DNA from: Faecalibacterium sp.
Lineage (GTDB): Bacteria > Bacillota > Clostridia > Oscillospirales > Ruminococcaceae
NCBI GenBank assembly: GCA_020025825.1
Contig: JAHHRL010000005.1
Location: 41,528-105,527 of the forward strand
DNA length: 64,000 nucleotides
Reading direction: 5' to 3'
Made by a program: the position numbers and the translations under genes. Shown here piece by piece: positions 54,348 to 63,040 of this stretch. The notes under the pieces are model-generated. The model did no database searches. It was not told the DNA's origin and saw nothing but the letters and a program-made list of their open reading frames with translations. Every line of letters starts with the position of its first letter. Within the stretch, counting starts at the first letter, position 1.

Positions 54348-55721
54348 TTACTTTGCTTCCTCTCTACGGCGCTTCAGTTCTTCCAAAATTTCTGCATGAC
54401 GCTTTTCGGTCAAGGTATAGAAGAACATGGGGATTGCGCCAATCATCATAACGATACCGGGCAGCATAGAAACCACAAAGTGGAATGCCTGCATCGTTTC
54501 AACCGACTGCTCTGCATTTGCAACGTAGCCGGTCATGGTCAAAACCATAGCGACTGCAACACCAACCAAGGCAGAAGCCAACTTGGTAATCAGGGTACGA
54601 GTAGAGGTAATAATGCCTTCGTTACGCTGACCGGTTTTCCACTCGCCGTACTCGATGGTATCAGCCGTCATAGAACTAATCATAACAAAAGATGCGCCTA
54701 CACAGAAAACCTGCAGTGCTGTCATAATCAGAACAACTGTAAAGTTGGAGTAGCCCATCAGATAGAAAGCCGTGCTGATAATCAGGTTCAAAATCATCAT
54801 AGCCAGCAGAGTATTCTTTTTGCCCATTTTCTTAGCCAGCAGCGGTGCGCAAAGGGTACCGCCCATGATGCTGGGCAAAGTTACCAAACTGATAATAGAC
54901 ATCAAACGGACATCGCCCAAAGTGTAAACTGTGTAATAGTAGTTCAGGCTCATTTTCATGATGAAAGCCAGATTCATGACCAGGTTGGTAATCATAATGC
55001 AGAACAAGGGCTTATTGGTAAACAACGACTGCATTGCCAGCTTAAAGCTGAACTTCTGGTTGCTGGGCTGTACGTGCTCACGCACCATAAAGAAGCAAAT
55101 ATAATAGAGCACTAAACCAAGCAGTGCAAAAATCAGTGCAGTAGTAAAGTATGCCTTAGAGCTGCCGGTGCCGCCAAACTGAACCAACATAATGGGAATC
55201 AGCATGCTGCCCAGTGCACTTGCAAAGTTGGTACCCAAAGTAGCAGTGGTAAAAATCTTAGTACGCTCTGCGGGGTCGCCTGTCATAGCTGCGGGCAAGC
55301 TCCAATACGGAATATCCACGCTGGTAAATGCCATGCCCATCAAAATATATGTAACGGCTGCGTAAATCGTTTTACCAACCGGTCCAAAGTTAGGCACGGT
55401 AAAGTTCAGCACCAAGCAGGTTGCCACTACCGGCGGCATACGAAGCAGCCAGCAGCGGTATCTGCCGTAGCGGCTCTTGGAGCGGTCTGCCAAAATACCC
55501 ATCATAGGGTCATTGAAAGCATCCCATACACGTGCAATCACAAAAATGGTAGCCATAACTACAGGGTTCATACCAAATACATCGGTATAAAATGCGGTAA
55601 TAAAGGAGCTCCACAGTGCATACACCAGATTTTGGCCAACGCCGCCCAGCATATGTCCAACAATCTCTCGCTTAGGCACCTTGTCGGTTTCGACAATTGT
55701 TTCTTGTTTGTTTTCAATCAT
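54348..55721 (-). CDS. GPH family (MFS) glycoside-pentoside-hexuronide symporter
   Basis: A 457-residue cation symporter with 12 hydrophobic segments. GPH features are visible: REIVGHMLGGVGQNLVYALWSSF at the start and the loop region DPMMGILADRSKSRYGRYRCWLL. ATG at 55721 has AGAGAG upstream and trims 17 basic residues from the longer frame. It shares an operon with the GH2 hydrolase 50 bases downstream, so it probably imports the glycoside cleaved by it. Confidence 0.9.
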   Translation of the reverse strand: MIENKQETIVETDKVPKREIVGHMLGGVGQNLVYALWSSFITAFYTDVFGMNPVVMATIFVIARVWDAFNDPMMGILADRSKSRYGRYRCWLLRMPPVVATCLVLNFTVPNFGPVGKTIYAAVTYILMGMAFTSVDIPYWSLPAAMTGDPAERTKIFTTATLGTNFASALGSMLIPIMLVQFGGTGSSKAYFTTALIFALLGLVLYYICFFMVREHVQPSNQKFSFKLAMQSLFTNKPLFCIMITNLVMNLAFIMKMSLNYYYTVYTLGDVRLMSIISLVTLPSIMGGTLCAPLLAKKMGKKNTLLAMMILNLIISTAFYLMGYSNFTVVLIMTALQVFCVGASFVMISSMTADTIEYGEWKTGQRNEGIITSTRTLITKLASALVGVAVAMVLTMTGYVANAEQSVETMQAFHFVVSMLPGIVMMIGAIPMFFYTLTEKRHAEILEELKRRREEAK

Positions 55722-55914
55722 AGCTTTAACTCTCTTCTTTCTGTTTTTATTTTGTTCCTGCCAAAGCAGCATCTACGGACAATGCTGCATACCGGTATTC
55801 TTCCTGTCTTATGTGCTGGCTGGTGCAGCCCATTTCAAAAAACGACTTGCCCTCATTTTGCACATTTTCCAACAGTATTTATTTACCGGCAATTCTTTTT
55901 TTGTGCTTAATGCC

Positions 55915-55943
55915 AGTATAGCATGGAACGTTTCCTGTTGCAG
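55915..55943 (-). promoter_or_regulatory. Promoter of the symporter-GH2 operon
   Basis: TATACT (55915-55920) with a weak CTGCAA -35 (55938-55943), 17 bases apart, on the minus strand. A poor -35 suits an activator-dependent promoter. The spacer contains the near palindrome GGAAACGTTCC. Confidence 0.6.
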
Positions 55944-55990
55944 TTACCAAGTCAGACCCAAAGAAAAGCAGGGGTTACCAATTCAGACCT
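55943..55990 (-). repeat. Tandem 17-base direct repeats, likely AraC-type operator
   Basis: GTTACCAAGTCAGACCC (55943-55959) and GTTACCAATTCAGACCT (55974-55990), read on the plus strand, agree at 15 of 17 positions and start 31 bases apart, about three helix turns. The proximal copy abuts the -35 box. The AraC gene lies just upstream. Confidence 0.7.
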
Positions 55991-56010
55991 GAATCAGTAA
56001 CCCCTGCAAA
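55963..56010 (-). terminator. Terminator of the AraC regulator gene
   Basis: GCAGGGGTTAC/GTAACCCCTGC with an inner TTCAG/CTGAA extension and U-rich tail on the minus strand. The distal operator repeat is built into this hairpin. Confidence 0.85.
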
Positions 56011-56018
56011 ATGCAGTT

Positions 56019-57071
56019 CTATTCTTTTTGTTTTCGATATTCTCCCGGCAATACACCAAATGTTTGTACAAACATACGGTTGAAGTGTCCCTTATTCGAT
56101 AAGCCAAGCTTTTCCATTACCATACGACTGCTTGCACCGGATTGCAGCAGCTCAGCGGCTTGCTTCATGCGTATCTCTCGTAAATTTTCCGAATAGGTTC
56201 GGCCTGTGGTCTGCTTCAAAAAGCGATTTATATAGTCCTCGTTAAAATGGAAAAACTTCGCTAACTGCTCTCGGGAAATGGTATTCATATGCAATTCCAT
56301 ATATGCTAAAATTTCGCTGCTCAGGTTTTGTTGTCGTTCTTGCTCTGTCTGGCAAATATAAGCGTGTTTTCCCACATTGATAATTTGGTCCAGCAGGCGC
56401 AGCAAAACCCCTTTAATCACCATATGATGGCCGCACTTTTTCTCTGCATCTTCGTTAAAAATAACCAACAGGATTTTTTCGACCCACTCCATATCGTCCA
56501 TGTGGATTACAGCAAAAAGCTGGCCTGTTTTAGATAACAGCGTTGCAAAAAATTGATGCATCTGAGGGCATTTTCGCAGCACCTGCATACATTCCGCTTT
56601 GAAAAAATCGCAGCTGACACCAATAAACAATGTACGGTCATCTAGGCCAAGGGCCTCCTCACGGTGCATAATATTGGGCGGTAAAATGCAGATATCTCCC
56701 GCATGATGCAGATAGCGCACACCATTGACAAACTGGACATAGGTGCCCTTAAGCACAAACACAAACTCGTAGTAATCATGCTGATGATATCCGGAAGACA
56801 TCGCCGGCTTTGTTTTATCGTGATTAATAGCGCTGGGCACAGCCGTATTGATGATATAATCACGACGCATATAATTCAGCTGCTTTTCCGGAAACGGCTT
56901 TTCCAAAAAATCCGTTTTGGACATACTTTGCATTGTCTGTACTTTTTCGATATATTCCGAATGCAGTATTTTCTGTTCTAATTCTGCTCTTTTATCACCC
57001 GTTGCCGTGTTTAGCTGTTGCAGCAACTGCCCCAACGCCAAAGCAGGCATAAAGTAGTCTTCCAAATTCAT
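56019..57071 (-). CDS. AraC family transcriptional regulator with cupin sensor
   Basis: A 350-residue regulator. The middle carries an AraC-type cupin (HQHDYYEFVFVLKGTYVQFVNG); the C-terminal 100 residues hold two helix-turn-helix motifs (ISREQLAKFFHFNEDYINRF and MEKLGLSNKGHFNRMFVQTF) ending LPGEYRKQKE. ATG at 57071 follows GGGAGG. It lies head-to-tail before the symporter-GH2 unit and after GH3, and probably activates the former in response to a sugar. Confidence 0.93.
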   Translation of the reverse strand: MNLEDYFMPALALGQLLQQLNTATGDKRAELEQKILHSEYIEKVQTMQSMSKTDFLEKPFPEKQLNYMRRDYIINTAVPSAINHDKTKPAMSSGYHQHDYYEFVFVLKGTYVQFVNGVRYLHHAGDICILPPNIMHREEALGLDDRTLFIGVSCDFFKAECMQVLRKCPQMHQFFATLLSKTGQLFAVIHMDDMEWVEKILLVIFNEDAEKKCGHHMVIKGVLLRLLDQIINVGKHAYICQTEQERQQNLSSEILAYMELHMNTISREQLAKFFHFNEDYINRFLKQTTGRTYSENLREIRMKQAAELLQSGASSRMVMEKLGLSNKGHFNRMFVQTFGVLPGEYRKQKE

Positions 57072-57161
57072 GCTGCGCCTCCCAAAACAAAGCACTTGCG
57101 TTTAATTATTAAAAGTATAGCAACCATCTTCTCCAACCACAAGCACCTTTTGCAACATTAC

Positions 57162-57198
57162 AAAAGGCCCGGTATCCTTTTCAGATACCGGGCCTTTT
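57162..57198 (-). terminator. Terminator of the GH3 gene
   Basis: AAAAGGCCCGGTATC/GATACCGGGCCTTTT stem with a 7-base loop, close after the stop, with A- and T-runs both sides. Confidence 0.92.
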
Positions 57199-57230
57199 AA
57201 GTGTTAAAGAAACCGCTTTATTCAGCTTGA

Positions 57231-59507
57231 TTATGCCTTGTGTGCGTACTTTCTGACACGCTCGTCATCAATTACGCCGTCCCAGTTCATACCGAAGCCA
57301 AAGTCGTAGGTATGGCCCTCGCTATCTACATAGCAATCCATATCGAACGGCACGTCCTCGTACTGTTCCTCTACAGTCTTCATGCTGCTGGGAATCTGCA
57401 TAGGCAGCAAGCCTTCCGGATTAAAGTTGCCACTCAGCACTTCCAACAGAGCGTTGGACAAATCACCGAACGTTGCCAAAACTGCATCCGCAGCAGGCTC
57501 AAACTCGCTGACAACCATGGGGCCGGTCATCTTTACACAAACGATAACAGGTTTATCACCCATAGCCTTTTTGGTATTCAGCACCAAATCCAGGTCGTCC
57601 TCGTTGTTAACGGTAACAGTCTTGCCCTTGTAGCTTCTATCCGGGAACTCATCGTTGGGGTCCTGTGCGATGCTGTGCTCACGTGCAAACTCAGCAGTAT
57701 AAGGACGGTACTGCAAGCTAACGGGCACAAAGCCGTTGCCGCCGTTTTCCTTATCCTTTACATCGTAGCCGCCCAGCAGGCTAAATGCTGCGCCATTGGG
57801 CTGACGAATCACGCACAGTGCCACATCAGCTTCTTCGGGGGTATCCACAATCGTAAAGTATTTACCCAGCAATTCTTCCGGAATGGGGCTTTCCCAGTGG
57901 GGTTCGGTCTTGATGCTCATCCAGTCAATGCTTTCAGGGAAGTGAATCTTGGGCATATAAACCTTAGTGCCAGCCTTCAACGGCAGAACCTGATTCTTGT
58001 TCTTCATCATGACGATGGACTTTTTCTGAGCGGTAAAGCCTTCCTCCATATATTTGGAGCAGCCAACAACCTCAGCGGACTTTGCAGGGTCCAGATAGGG
58101 GTTCTCGAACAGGCCAACACGGAAGATGTTCTTCAGCAAACGATATGCAGAGGCTTCAAAACGCTTGCGCATAAATTCTTCGCCGTGTTCTTCCACGCCC
58201 ATCTGATATGCACCCAGAATGGGTTCCTTTTCGTTCAAGCCGCCGAACTGGTCAACACCAGCCATCAAAACCTTGTAGCAGCGCTCAACACGGGTCAATT
58301 TTTCAACGCCCCAGCACTTGCCGCTGAACATGCTTTCCAACGGAGCCGGGTCCTCAACGATAGACCAGTCGGTGCAAACAACTTCGTCGTAGTTATACTT
58401 GTTACGCAGTAAGTCGGTAATCAGGTACTTGCTGTAGCTGGAGCCAACATTTTCGTTGTTGCCGGACTCGCCAAAAATTGCGGTGTAGTAAGGCATAACA
58501 GCGCTTGCACGCTTCGTCTTGCCCTTCAGCTTGAATGCACCCTCGGTAAAGGGAATCAAGTGTTCTTTAAAGTTATTACCGGGATAAACCGAGTATTTGC
58601 CGCAGCCAAAGTGTGCGTCACGGCCGCCTTCCACAGCGCCGCCGCCCGGCCAGTGCTTAACCATGGTATTAACGCTGTCGTAGCCCCAGCCCTCTGCGAT
58701 TTCTTCCTCATTTTCAGAGGTCTGGAAACCATCACAGTAAGCACGTGCCAAGTCAGCGTTCAGACTGGAGCTTTCGCCAAAGCTGCCTGCAAAGCGGCTC
58801 CAGCGAGGCTCGGTGCACAGGTCAATTTGAGGAGACAATGCAGTGGTAATACCCAAACCACGGTACTCCTTAGCTGCAATCTCGCCAAATCTTTCCATCA
58901 AATCCGGGTCAAAGGTTGCTGCCATGCCCAGAGACTCCGGCCAGTGAGAAATATCGCCGCCTGCACCTGCGTCAAACTCGAAAGAAACGGTAGTGCCATG
59001 GCGGGGGTCAGAGCTAATAGAAACAGGAATACCCCAGTGCAGGCCTTCAGCCAGTGCCTGAACATTGTTATTCCACTTTGCAGAGTCCGCTGCGGACTGC
59101 ACTGCAACAATCAAGATGTGACGGACAAAATCGTCAACCACAAACTGTTTTTGCTGGTCAGACAATGCAGATACCGGCAGGCCGCTTTCTGCAATAGACG
59201 TTCCATTATAAGTAACCGTTCCAAAATACGGCATAGAAAAACCGGGAATAAACTGATGCTTGCTGTACAGCATCAAACCGGCAATTTCGTCAATAGACAT
59301 GCGAGAAGCCAAGTCCTTTGCTCGCTCCTCTGCAGGCAGGCGCCAGTCCTCGTAAGGATACAGCTCACCAGCCTGAGCTAAATCCTTAAAGTAGAGGCCA
59401 TCCTTTTCAATCAGCTTCACACCGGACTCTTTAGACCAGCAAAGCTTCGGGCCGTTCGCATTCTGGACACTTTCCAGCAAGGGTTCACCTACTTTTTTTG
59501 TGCTCAT
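57231..59507 (-). CDS. GH3 family beta-glycosidase
   Basis: A 758-residue hydrolase without signal peptide. The N-terminal barrel contains WGIPVSISSDPRHGTTVSF and the nucleophile Asp in VVCTDWSIV; the second alpha/beta domain includes KSIVMMKNKNQVLPL and a substrate Glu-containing loop. The final domain ends near CYVDSEGHTYDFGFGMNWDG. AAGGAAA lies before ATG 59507. Likely beta-glucosidase or xylosidase; specificity is not visible. Co-directional with the AraC and symporter genes but separated by a terminator. Confidence 0.9.
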   Translation of the reverse strand: MSTKKVGEPLLESVQNANGPKLCWSKESGVKLIEKDGLYFKDLAQAGELYPYEDWRLPAEERAKDLASRMSIDEIAGLMLYSKHQFIPGFSMPYFGTVTYNGTSIAESGLPVSALSDQQKQFVVDDFVRHILIVAVQSAADSAKWNNNVQALAEGLHWGIPVSISSDPRHGTTVSFEFDAGAGGDISHWPESLGMAATFDPDLMERFGEIAAKEYRGLGITTALSPQIDLCTEPRWSRFAGSFGESSSLNADLARAYCDGFQTSENEEEIAEGWGYDSVNTMVKHWPGGGAVEGGRDAHFGCGKYSVYPGNNFKEHLIPFTEGAFKLKGKTKRASAVMPYYTAIFGESGNNENVGSSYSKYLITDLLRNKYNYDEVVCTDWSIVEDPAPLESMFSGKCWGVEKLTRVERCYKVLMAGVDQFGGLNEKEPILGAYQMGVEEHGEEFMRKRFEASAYRLLKNIFRVGLFENPYLDPAKSAEVVGCSKYMEEGFTAQKKSIVMMKNKNQVLPLKAGTKVYMPKIHFPESIDWMSIKTEPHWESPIPEELLGKYFTIVDTPEEADVALCVIRQPNGAAFSLLGGYDVKDKENGGNGFVPVSLQYRPYTAEFAREHSIAQDPNDEFPDRSYKGKTVTVNNEDDLDLVLNTKKAMGDKPVIVCVKMTGPMVVSEFEPAADAVLATFGDLSNALLEVLSGNFNPEGLLPMQIPSSMKTVEEQYEDVPFDMDCYVDSEGHTYDFGFGMNWDGVIDDERVRKYAHKA

Positions 59508-59762
59508 GTAGAACCTTCTTTCCTTGTGCAATGTAGTAATGTGTAATGTGCAATATAGTTTGCATTTTATTCGTTTCAAAACATAACTGTTTTAATAATA
59601 CCGCATTTTTCTCATCACAGTCAATTGACACTATACACAACTTATCGCAGCAACATTCGTTCATAAAGTCATATCGTATTGTGTTTGGACAAATGCTTTC
59701 TTCGCCTGTAATTTTCGGACTCCACAACGCTCTGCGCAGCAGCCGCTTCCATAGCATTTCTT

Positions 59763-61652
59763 CTATTCAGTACATATTAGGTAGCCATTGCGGCTCTTTT
59801 CTTTTACAGCATATAGCGCCTTGTCTGCCTTTTCGTAAAGCGCTTCAAATGTAGCGGTTTCATCGCTAACCACCGCAATGCCTATCGATGCCCCAACCTG
59901 TACACTCTTCCCATCTTTTTTATAAACTTTATTCAGGGCCTTATTCAGTTCCTTTGCTTTCCGTTCAACGGATTCCAACTTGTCCATATTGCGCAGGAAC
60001 AAAACAAACTCATCACCGCCCAAACGGCCCACGCTATCCCCTTTTCGGACGCAACTAAGCAATGTATGTGCCGTATCCTTCAGTACAGCATCACCCATTC
60101 CATGGCCTAATAAATCGTTTACCTTCTTAAATTGGTCCAGGTCCAAAATAAAGAAGACATCGATACCTTGCTTCTTTTCTTTCGGATTAAGGGATTCTCG
60201 CACTTTACTGATAATTGCTTCCCGATTATATAATCCTGTCAAAAAGTCAATTTGGGATTTCTTTTGCATTTTTTTGATGTTATTCAGATACTGCTCAATT
60301 TCGGCTTCCTTTTCCATGTATTCGTCGCAGTCTTCCAATACACCAATAATCTGTTTTTTCCCTACACCGGCAACAATTGTAATACGCATCCAGCCTTGCT
60401 TTTCTTCTGTCTGTGCGTATACAATAGCGGGCTCGCACTCCTTGTTATGCAAAATACTGTCATACAGTTTTCGATACTCGGGCAAGCTTTCCTCGCTAAT
60501 GTGGTTTTTTTCCATCAGCGCCTCGGGGTGAATTTGGTCAAGTGCATAGACCTGCTTTTCAAATTTTCTCTGGCGGTCATAAACAGTAACTCTATTCTTC
60601 GATGCATCCACTTCAAAGGGTATTGCTTTGGTTTTTTGCAAAATCAATTCAAACATGCCGTTCAGTGATTGCATCCGGCTATGCTTTTGGTCAATCACCT
60701 TATACATGTTATAAACAATAGCAACAATTACACTGGCGAGTGTTACCAATCCCATCAGAAGCACTGCAAAAAAGCGCATAGAAACCCGCTGGATTTCTTC
60801 GGCATATTGATATAAGGACTGCTCTGTCTGTACTGCAAACAGATACCAATGATTGATACCCAGCGGTCGATAATTTACATGATGCCCCTTACCGTCACAG
60901 TCGAATAGAAAGCTGCCGCTTTCACCTTTCTGCACCTGCTCGTAAATATCTTGTGCAGTTACGCCATTATCAATCCTGTAATTATCCAAGTCCTCCCAAA
61001 TGGTTCTGCTTTGCCCTAATGCGTGCTCCTTTTGCGGCATACTGATATAATTGCCTTTGTCATCAACAATCTGGAAATACCGGGCAGTATTATCCGTTAT
61101 TGCTACCGTCTGCACAATATCTTTAAGCGGATACCTACCCCAAACAGCACCCTGCACTGCACCTTGCACATTTATTGGTACAGCAACTAAAATTTCGATT
61201 TCTCCCCGTTCAGAATCCATCACATTTGATACATAAATTTTATCGTCTGCAATGTCCTGTTTTAGTCTTGGCCTATAATCGATTTGCTGCCTGCCTGTTG
61301 TATCCATACTATCGCCGGACAAATCCATGATTCCCATAACACGGAACCCGGAAATTTGCTGTGTCCGCTTGAGCAGACCCATCACTTTTTCCGAGAATCT
61401 GTCATCAGACTGTTCAACCAGTGCCCCATCTATTTGCAGCAGCTGTACGCATCGATTTAACTCGCTGCGAAATGTTTGTTCTACGTGCTCAGATAGCTCC
61501 TCTACCTGCGGTGTTTGCTGCTGAAGTATTTTTTTATAAAGGTTCACATCAAAATAGATAAAAGCGATAATACTTGTGAGCAACACTACCGACAACATTG
61601 TCGTGATGGCCAGTAGTATTTTTTTCCGTTTATATCTATCAGCATCTTCCAT
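59763..61652 (-). CDS. Cache-GGDEF diguanylate cyclase
   Basis: A 629-residue signal protein. An N-terminal helix (ILLAITTMLSVVLLTSIIAFIYF), an extracellular dCache-type sensor and a second helix (FFAVLLMGLVTLASVIVAIVY) precede a PAS-like region and the cyclase domain. GGDEF lies near 544-548 with RKGD five residues before, so activity and product inhibition are both predicted. ATG at 61652 was preferred over a TTG two codons upstream. It has the same layout as the cyclase at 49193 and the two flank the sugar locus. Confidence 0.92.
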   Translation of the reverse strand: MEDADRYKRKKILLAITTMLSVVLLTSIIAFIYFDVNLYKKILQQQTPQVEELSEHVEQTFRSELNRCVQLLQIDGALVEQSDDRFSEKVMGLLKRTQQISGFRVMGIMDLSGDSMDTTGRQQIDYRPRLKQDIADDKIYVSNVMDSERGEIEILVAVPINVQGAVQGAVWGRYPLKDIVQTVAITDNTARYFQIVDDKGNYISMPQKEHALGQSRTIWEDLDNYRIDNGVTAQDIYEQVQKGESGSFLFDCDGKGHHVNYRPLGINHWYLFAVQTEQSLYQYAEEIQRVSMRFFAVLLMGLVTLASVIVAIVYNMYKVIDQKHSRMQSLNGMFELILQKTKAIPFEVDASKNRVTVYDRQRKFEKQVYALDQIHPEALMEKNHISEESLPEYRKLYDSILHNKECEPAIVYAQTEEKQGWMRITIVAGVGKKQIIGVLEDCDEYMEKEAEIEQYLNNIKKMQKKSQIDFLTGLYNREAIISKVRESLNPKEKKQGIDVFFILDLDQFKKVNDLLGHGMGDAVLKDTAHTLLSCVRKGDSVGRLGGDEFVLFLRNMDKLESVERKAKELNKALNKVYKKDGKSVQVGASIGIAVVSDETATFEALYEKADKALYAVKEKSRNGYLICTE

Positions 61653-62015
61653 AGACAAACCTATTCCTCTCCACTTATCTGCCGTTGCTCTTGATAAAGA
61701 GCGACGTTTTCCCTGTTCGTGCTTTTATTTATATAACATGCTATTCTCAATTTTCATAGCTTTATTATAACATGAAAACAGCCTATCTAATAGAGAAATA
61801 ATTTACAATTCGTCATGTACTAAGCGCAGCTAAATTTACTCGTGACAGACAATTTGAACTCAAGCTATTTTGAGGCTGTCCATTCTCGCAAAATCACACA
61901 GGCATCTGCACATCAAATATACAAATTTTCCGATAGAAAAACAGCTCCTTAGTTATTCCTGTCGATGCCGCAGTCTTGTGTAAATCCGGCGGGCAGATGC
62001 TTCCGGGTGCAGGGC
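61653..62015. other. Intergenic region upstream of the PNPOx-like lipoprotein
   Basis: No gene is visible. A minus-strand TATAAT (61764-61769) with a poor -35 may serve the GGDEF gene. The remainder, about 61800-62010, shows no recognised structure. Confidence 0.4.
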
Positions 62016-62044
62016 TTGACAAAACATTCACAACCATGTACAAT
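62016..62044 (+). promoter_or_regulatory. Promoter of the PNPOx-like lipoprotein gene
   Basis: Perfect TTGACA (62016-62021) and TACAAT (62039-62044) with a 17-base spacer, 48 bases before the start. Confidence 0.85.
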
Positions 62045-62091
62045 AAGTTCTTGGAAAAGATAATACTTTATCAAATTAGGAGGAATTTATC

Positions 62092-62910
62092 ATGAAAAAG
62101 CTACTCGCAATTGGCCTGGTTGCTTCCATGCTGATGACTTGTGTCGCATGCGGCGAAGCTCCCTCGGAATCTTCCACCAGCACCCCTGATGCTTCTGCCA
62201 GCCAGGAGCAGGAAAACGGCACCGCTGAAAACGTCGACGCAAAAACCGGCGCTTCTCAGAAGACCGACCCCGCAACCCAGATGAGCCAGGAAGAAATCCG
62301 CACTTTGGTGCTGGAGTACCTGCGTGGCTTCCCCCTCACCAAAAATGAGGATGGCTCCGTAAAGGATTGGGCTTACCGTGAAATGTACCAGATTGCAACT
62401 GTACATGGCGACATGCCCGGCCTGTCTTCCGTTGAATTTGCTATCGACCCCAACACCATGCGCCTGTACGCTTCTTGCGAAAAGGGCACTGAAAAGGTAG
62501 CTGATATTGCTGAAAACGGCAACGTTGTGCTGTACTGGTACCATCAGATTGGTGAGGACGAATACGTTCCTCAGGTCAACGACTACTTCAACTCTTACGG
62601 CGTACAGATTAAGGGTACTGCACACCTGATGACCGGCGAAGAGGAAACCTTCTTCAGCGGTGCAAGTGCTTACATGCGTACCCTGTACGGTGCTGAAAAG
62701 TGGGATAACATGGATGAAGAAGCACAGAAGGATATCATCAAGCGCCTGTGCGGCCCCAATGAGTGGATTGAAATCATCCCCACCGAGTATGTTGCTAACA
62801 CTTTGTCCTGGACCTTTAACCGTGAGGACTCTCGCCGTCCGCAGTTCTATGATCCCGAAAGCCCCTACTTCGGCAAAGATGTTCGCCAGGTTTACTACGT
62901 ACAAGACTAA
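62092..62910 (+). CDS. Lipoprotein with a pyridoxamine-phosphate-oxidase-like split-barrel domain
   Basis: A 272-residue protein. A lipoprotein signal ends in CVAC (Cys near residue 20), followed by a Ser/Thr/Glu/Gln-rich linker of about 55 residues. The folded part (from QMYQIA-like EMYQIATVHGDMPG) shows SSVEFAIDPNTMRLY and KVADIAENGNVVLYWY, typical of PNPOx-like flavin-binding barrels. AGGAGG precedes the ATG. Exported PNPOx-like domains are unusual; the cofactor may be a flavin, but none is shown. Confidence 0.8.
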   Translation: MKKLLAIGLVASMLMTCVACGEAPSESSTSTPDASASQEQENGTAENVDAKTGASQKTDPATQMSQEEIRTLVLEYLRGFPLTKNEDGSVKDWAYREMYQIATVHGDMPGLSSVEFAIDPNTMRLYASCEKGTEKVADIAENGNVVLYWYHQIGEDEYVPQVNDYFNSYGVQIKGTAHLMTGEEETFFSGASAYMRTLYGAEKWDNMDEEAQKDIIKRLCGPNEWIEIIPTEYVANTLSWTFNREDSRRPQFYDPESPYFGKDVRQVYYVQD

Positions 62911-63002
62911 TCTTTGATTTTTACAAAAAGGCCTCTCGCTTCTGCGGCGTTCCATAGGGACACATTCTGAACCCCTATACAATTTAAGATCAGTTTCTGT
63001 GG

Positions 63003-63037
63003 AAGGGCGGTTGTGCTGCGGCACAGCCGCCCTTTTT
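63003..63037 (+). terminator. Terminator near the mobile-element boundary
   Basis: GGGCGGTTGTGC/GCACAGCCGCCC (one G-U) with a TGCG loop and five-T tail on the plus strand. It lies just past the recombinase stop and may belong to the element. Confidence 0.8.
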
Positions 63038-63040
63038 CTG

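Noticed and set aside
55721..55772. Longer N-terminus for the GPH symporter
   Set aside because: The extra residues are basic and have no ribosome site, while ATG 55721 fits better.
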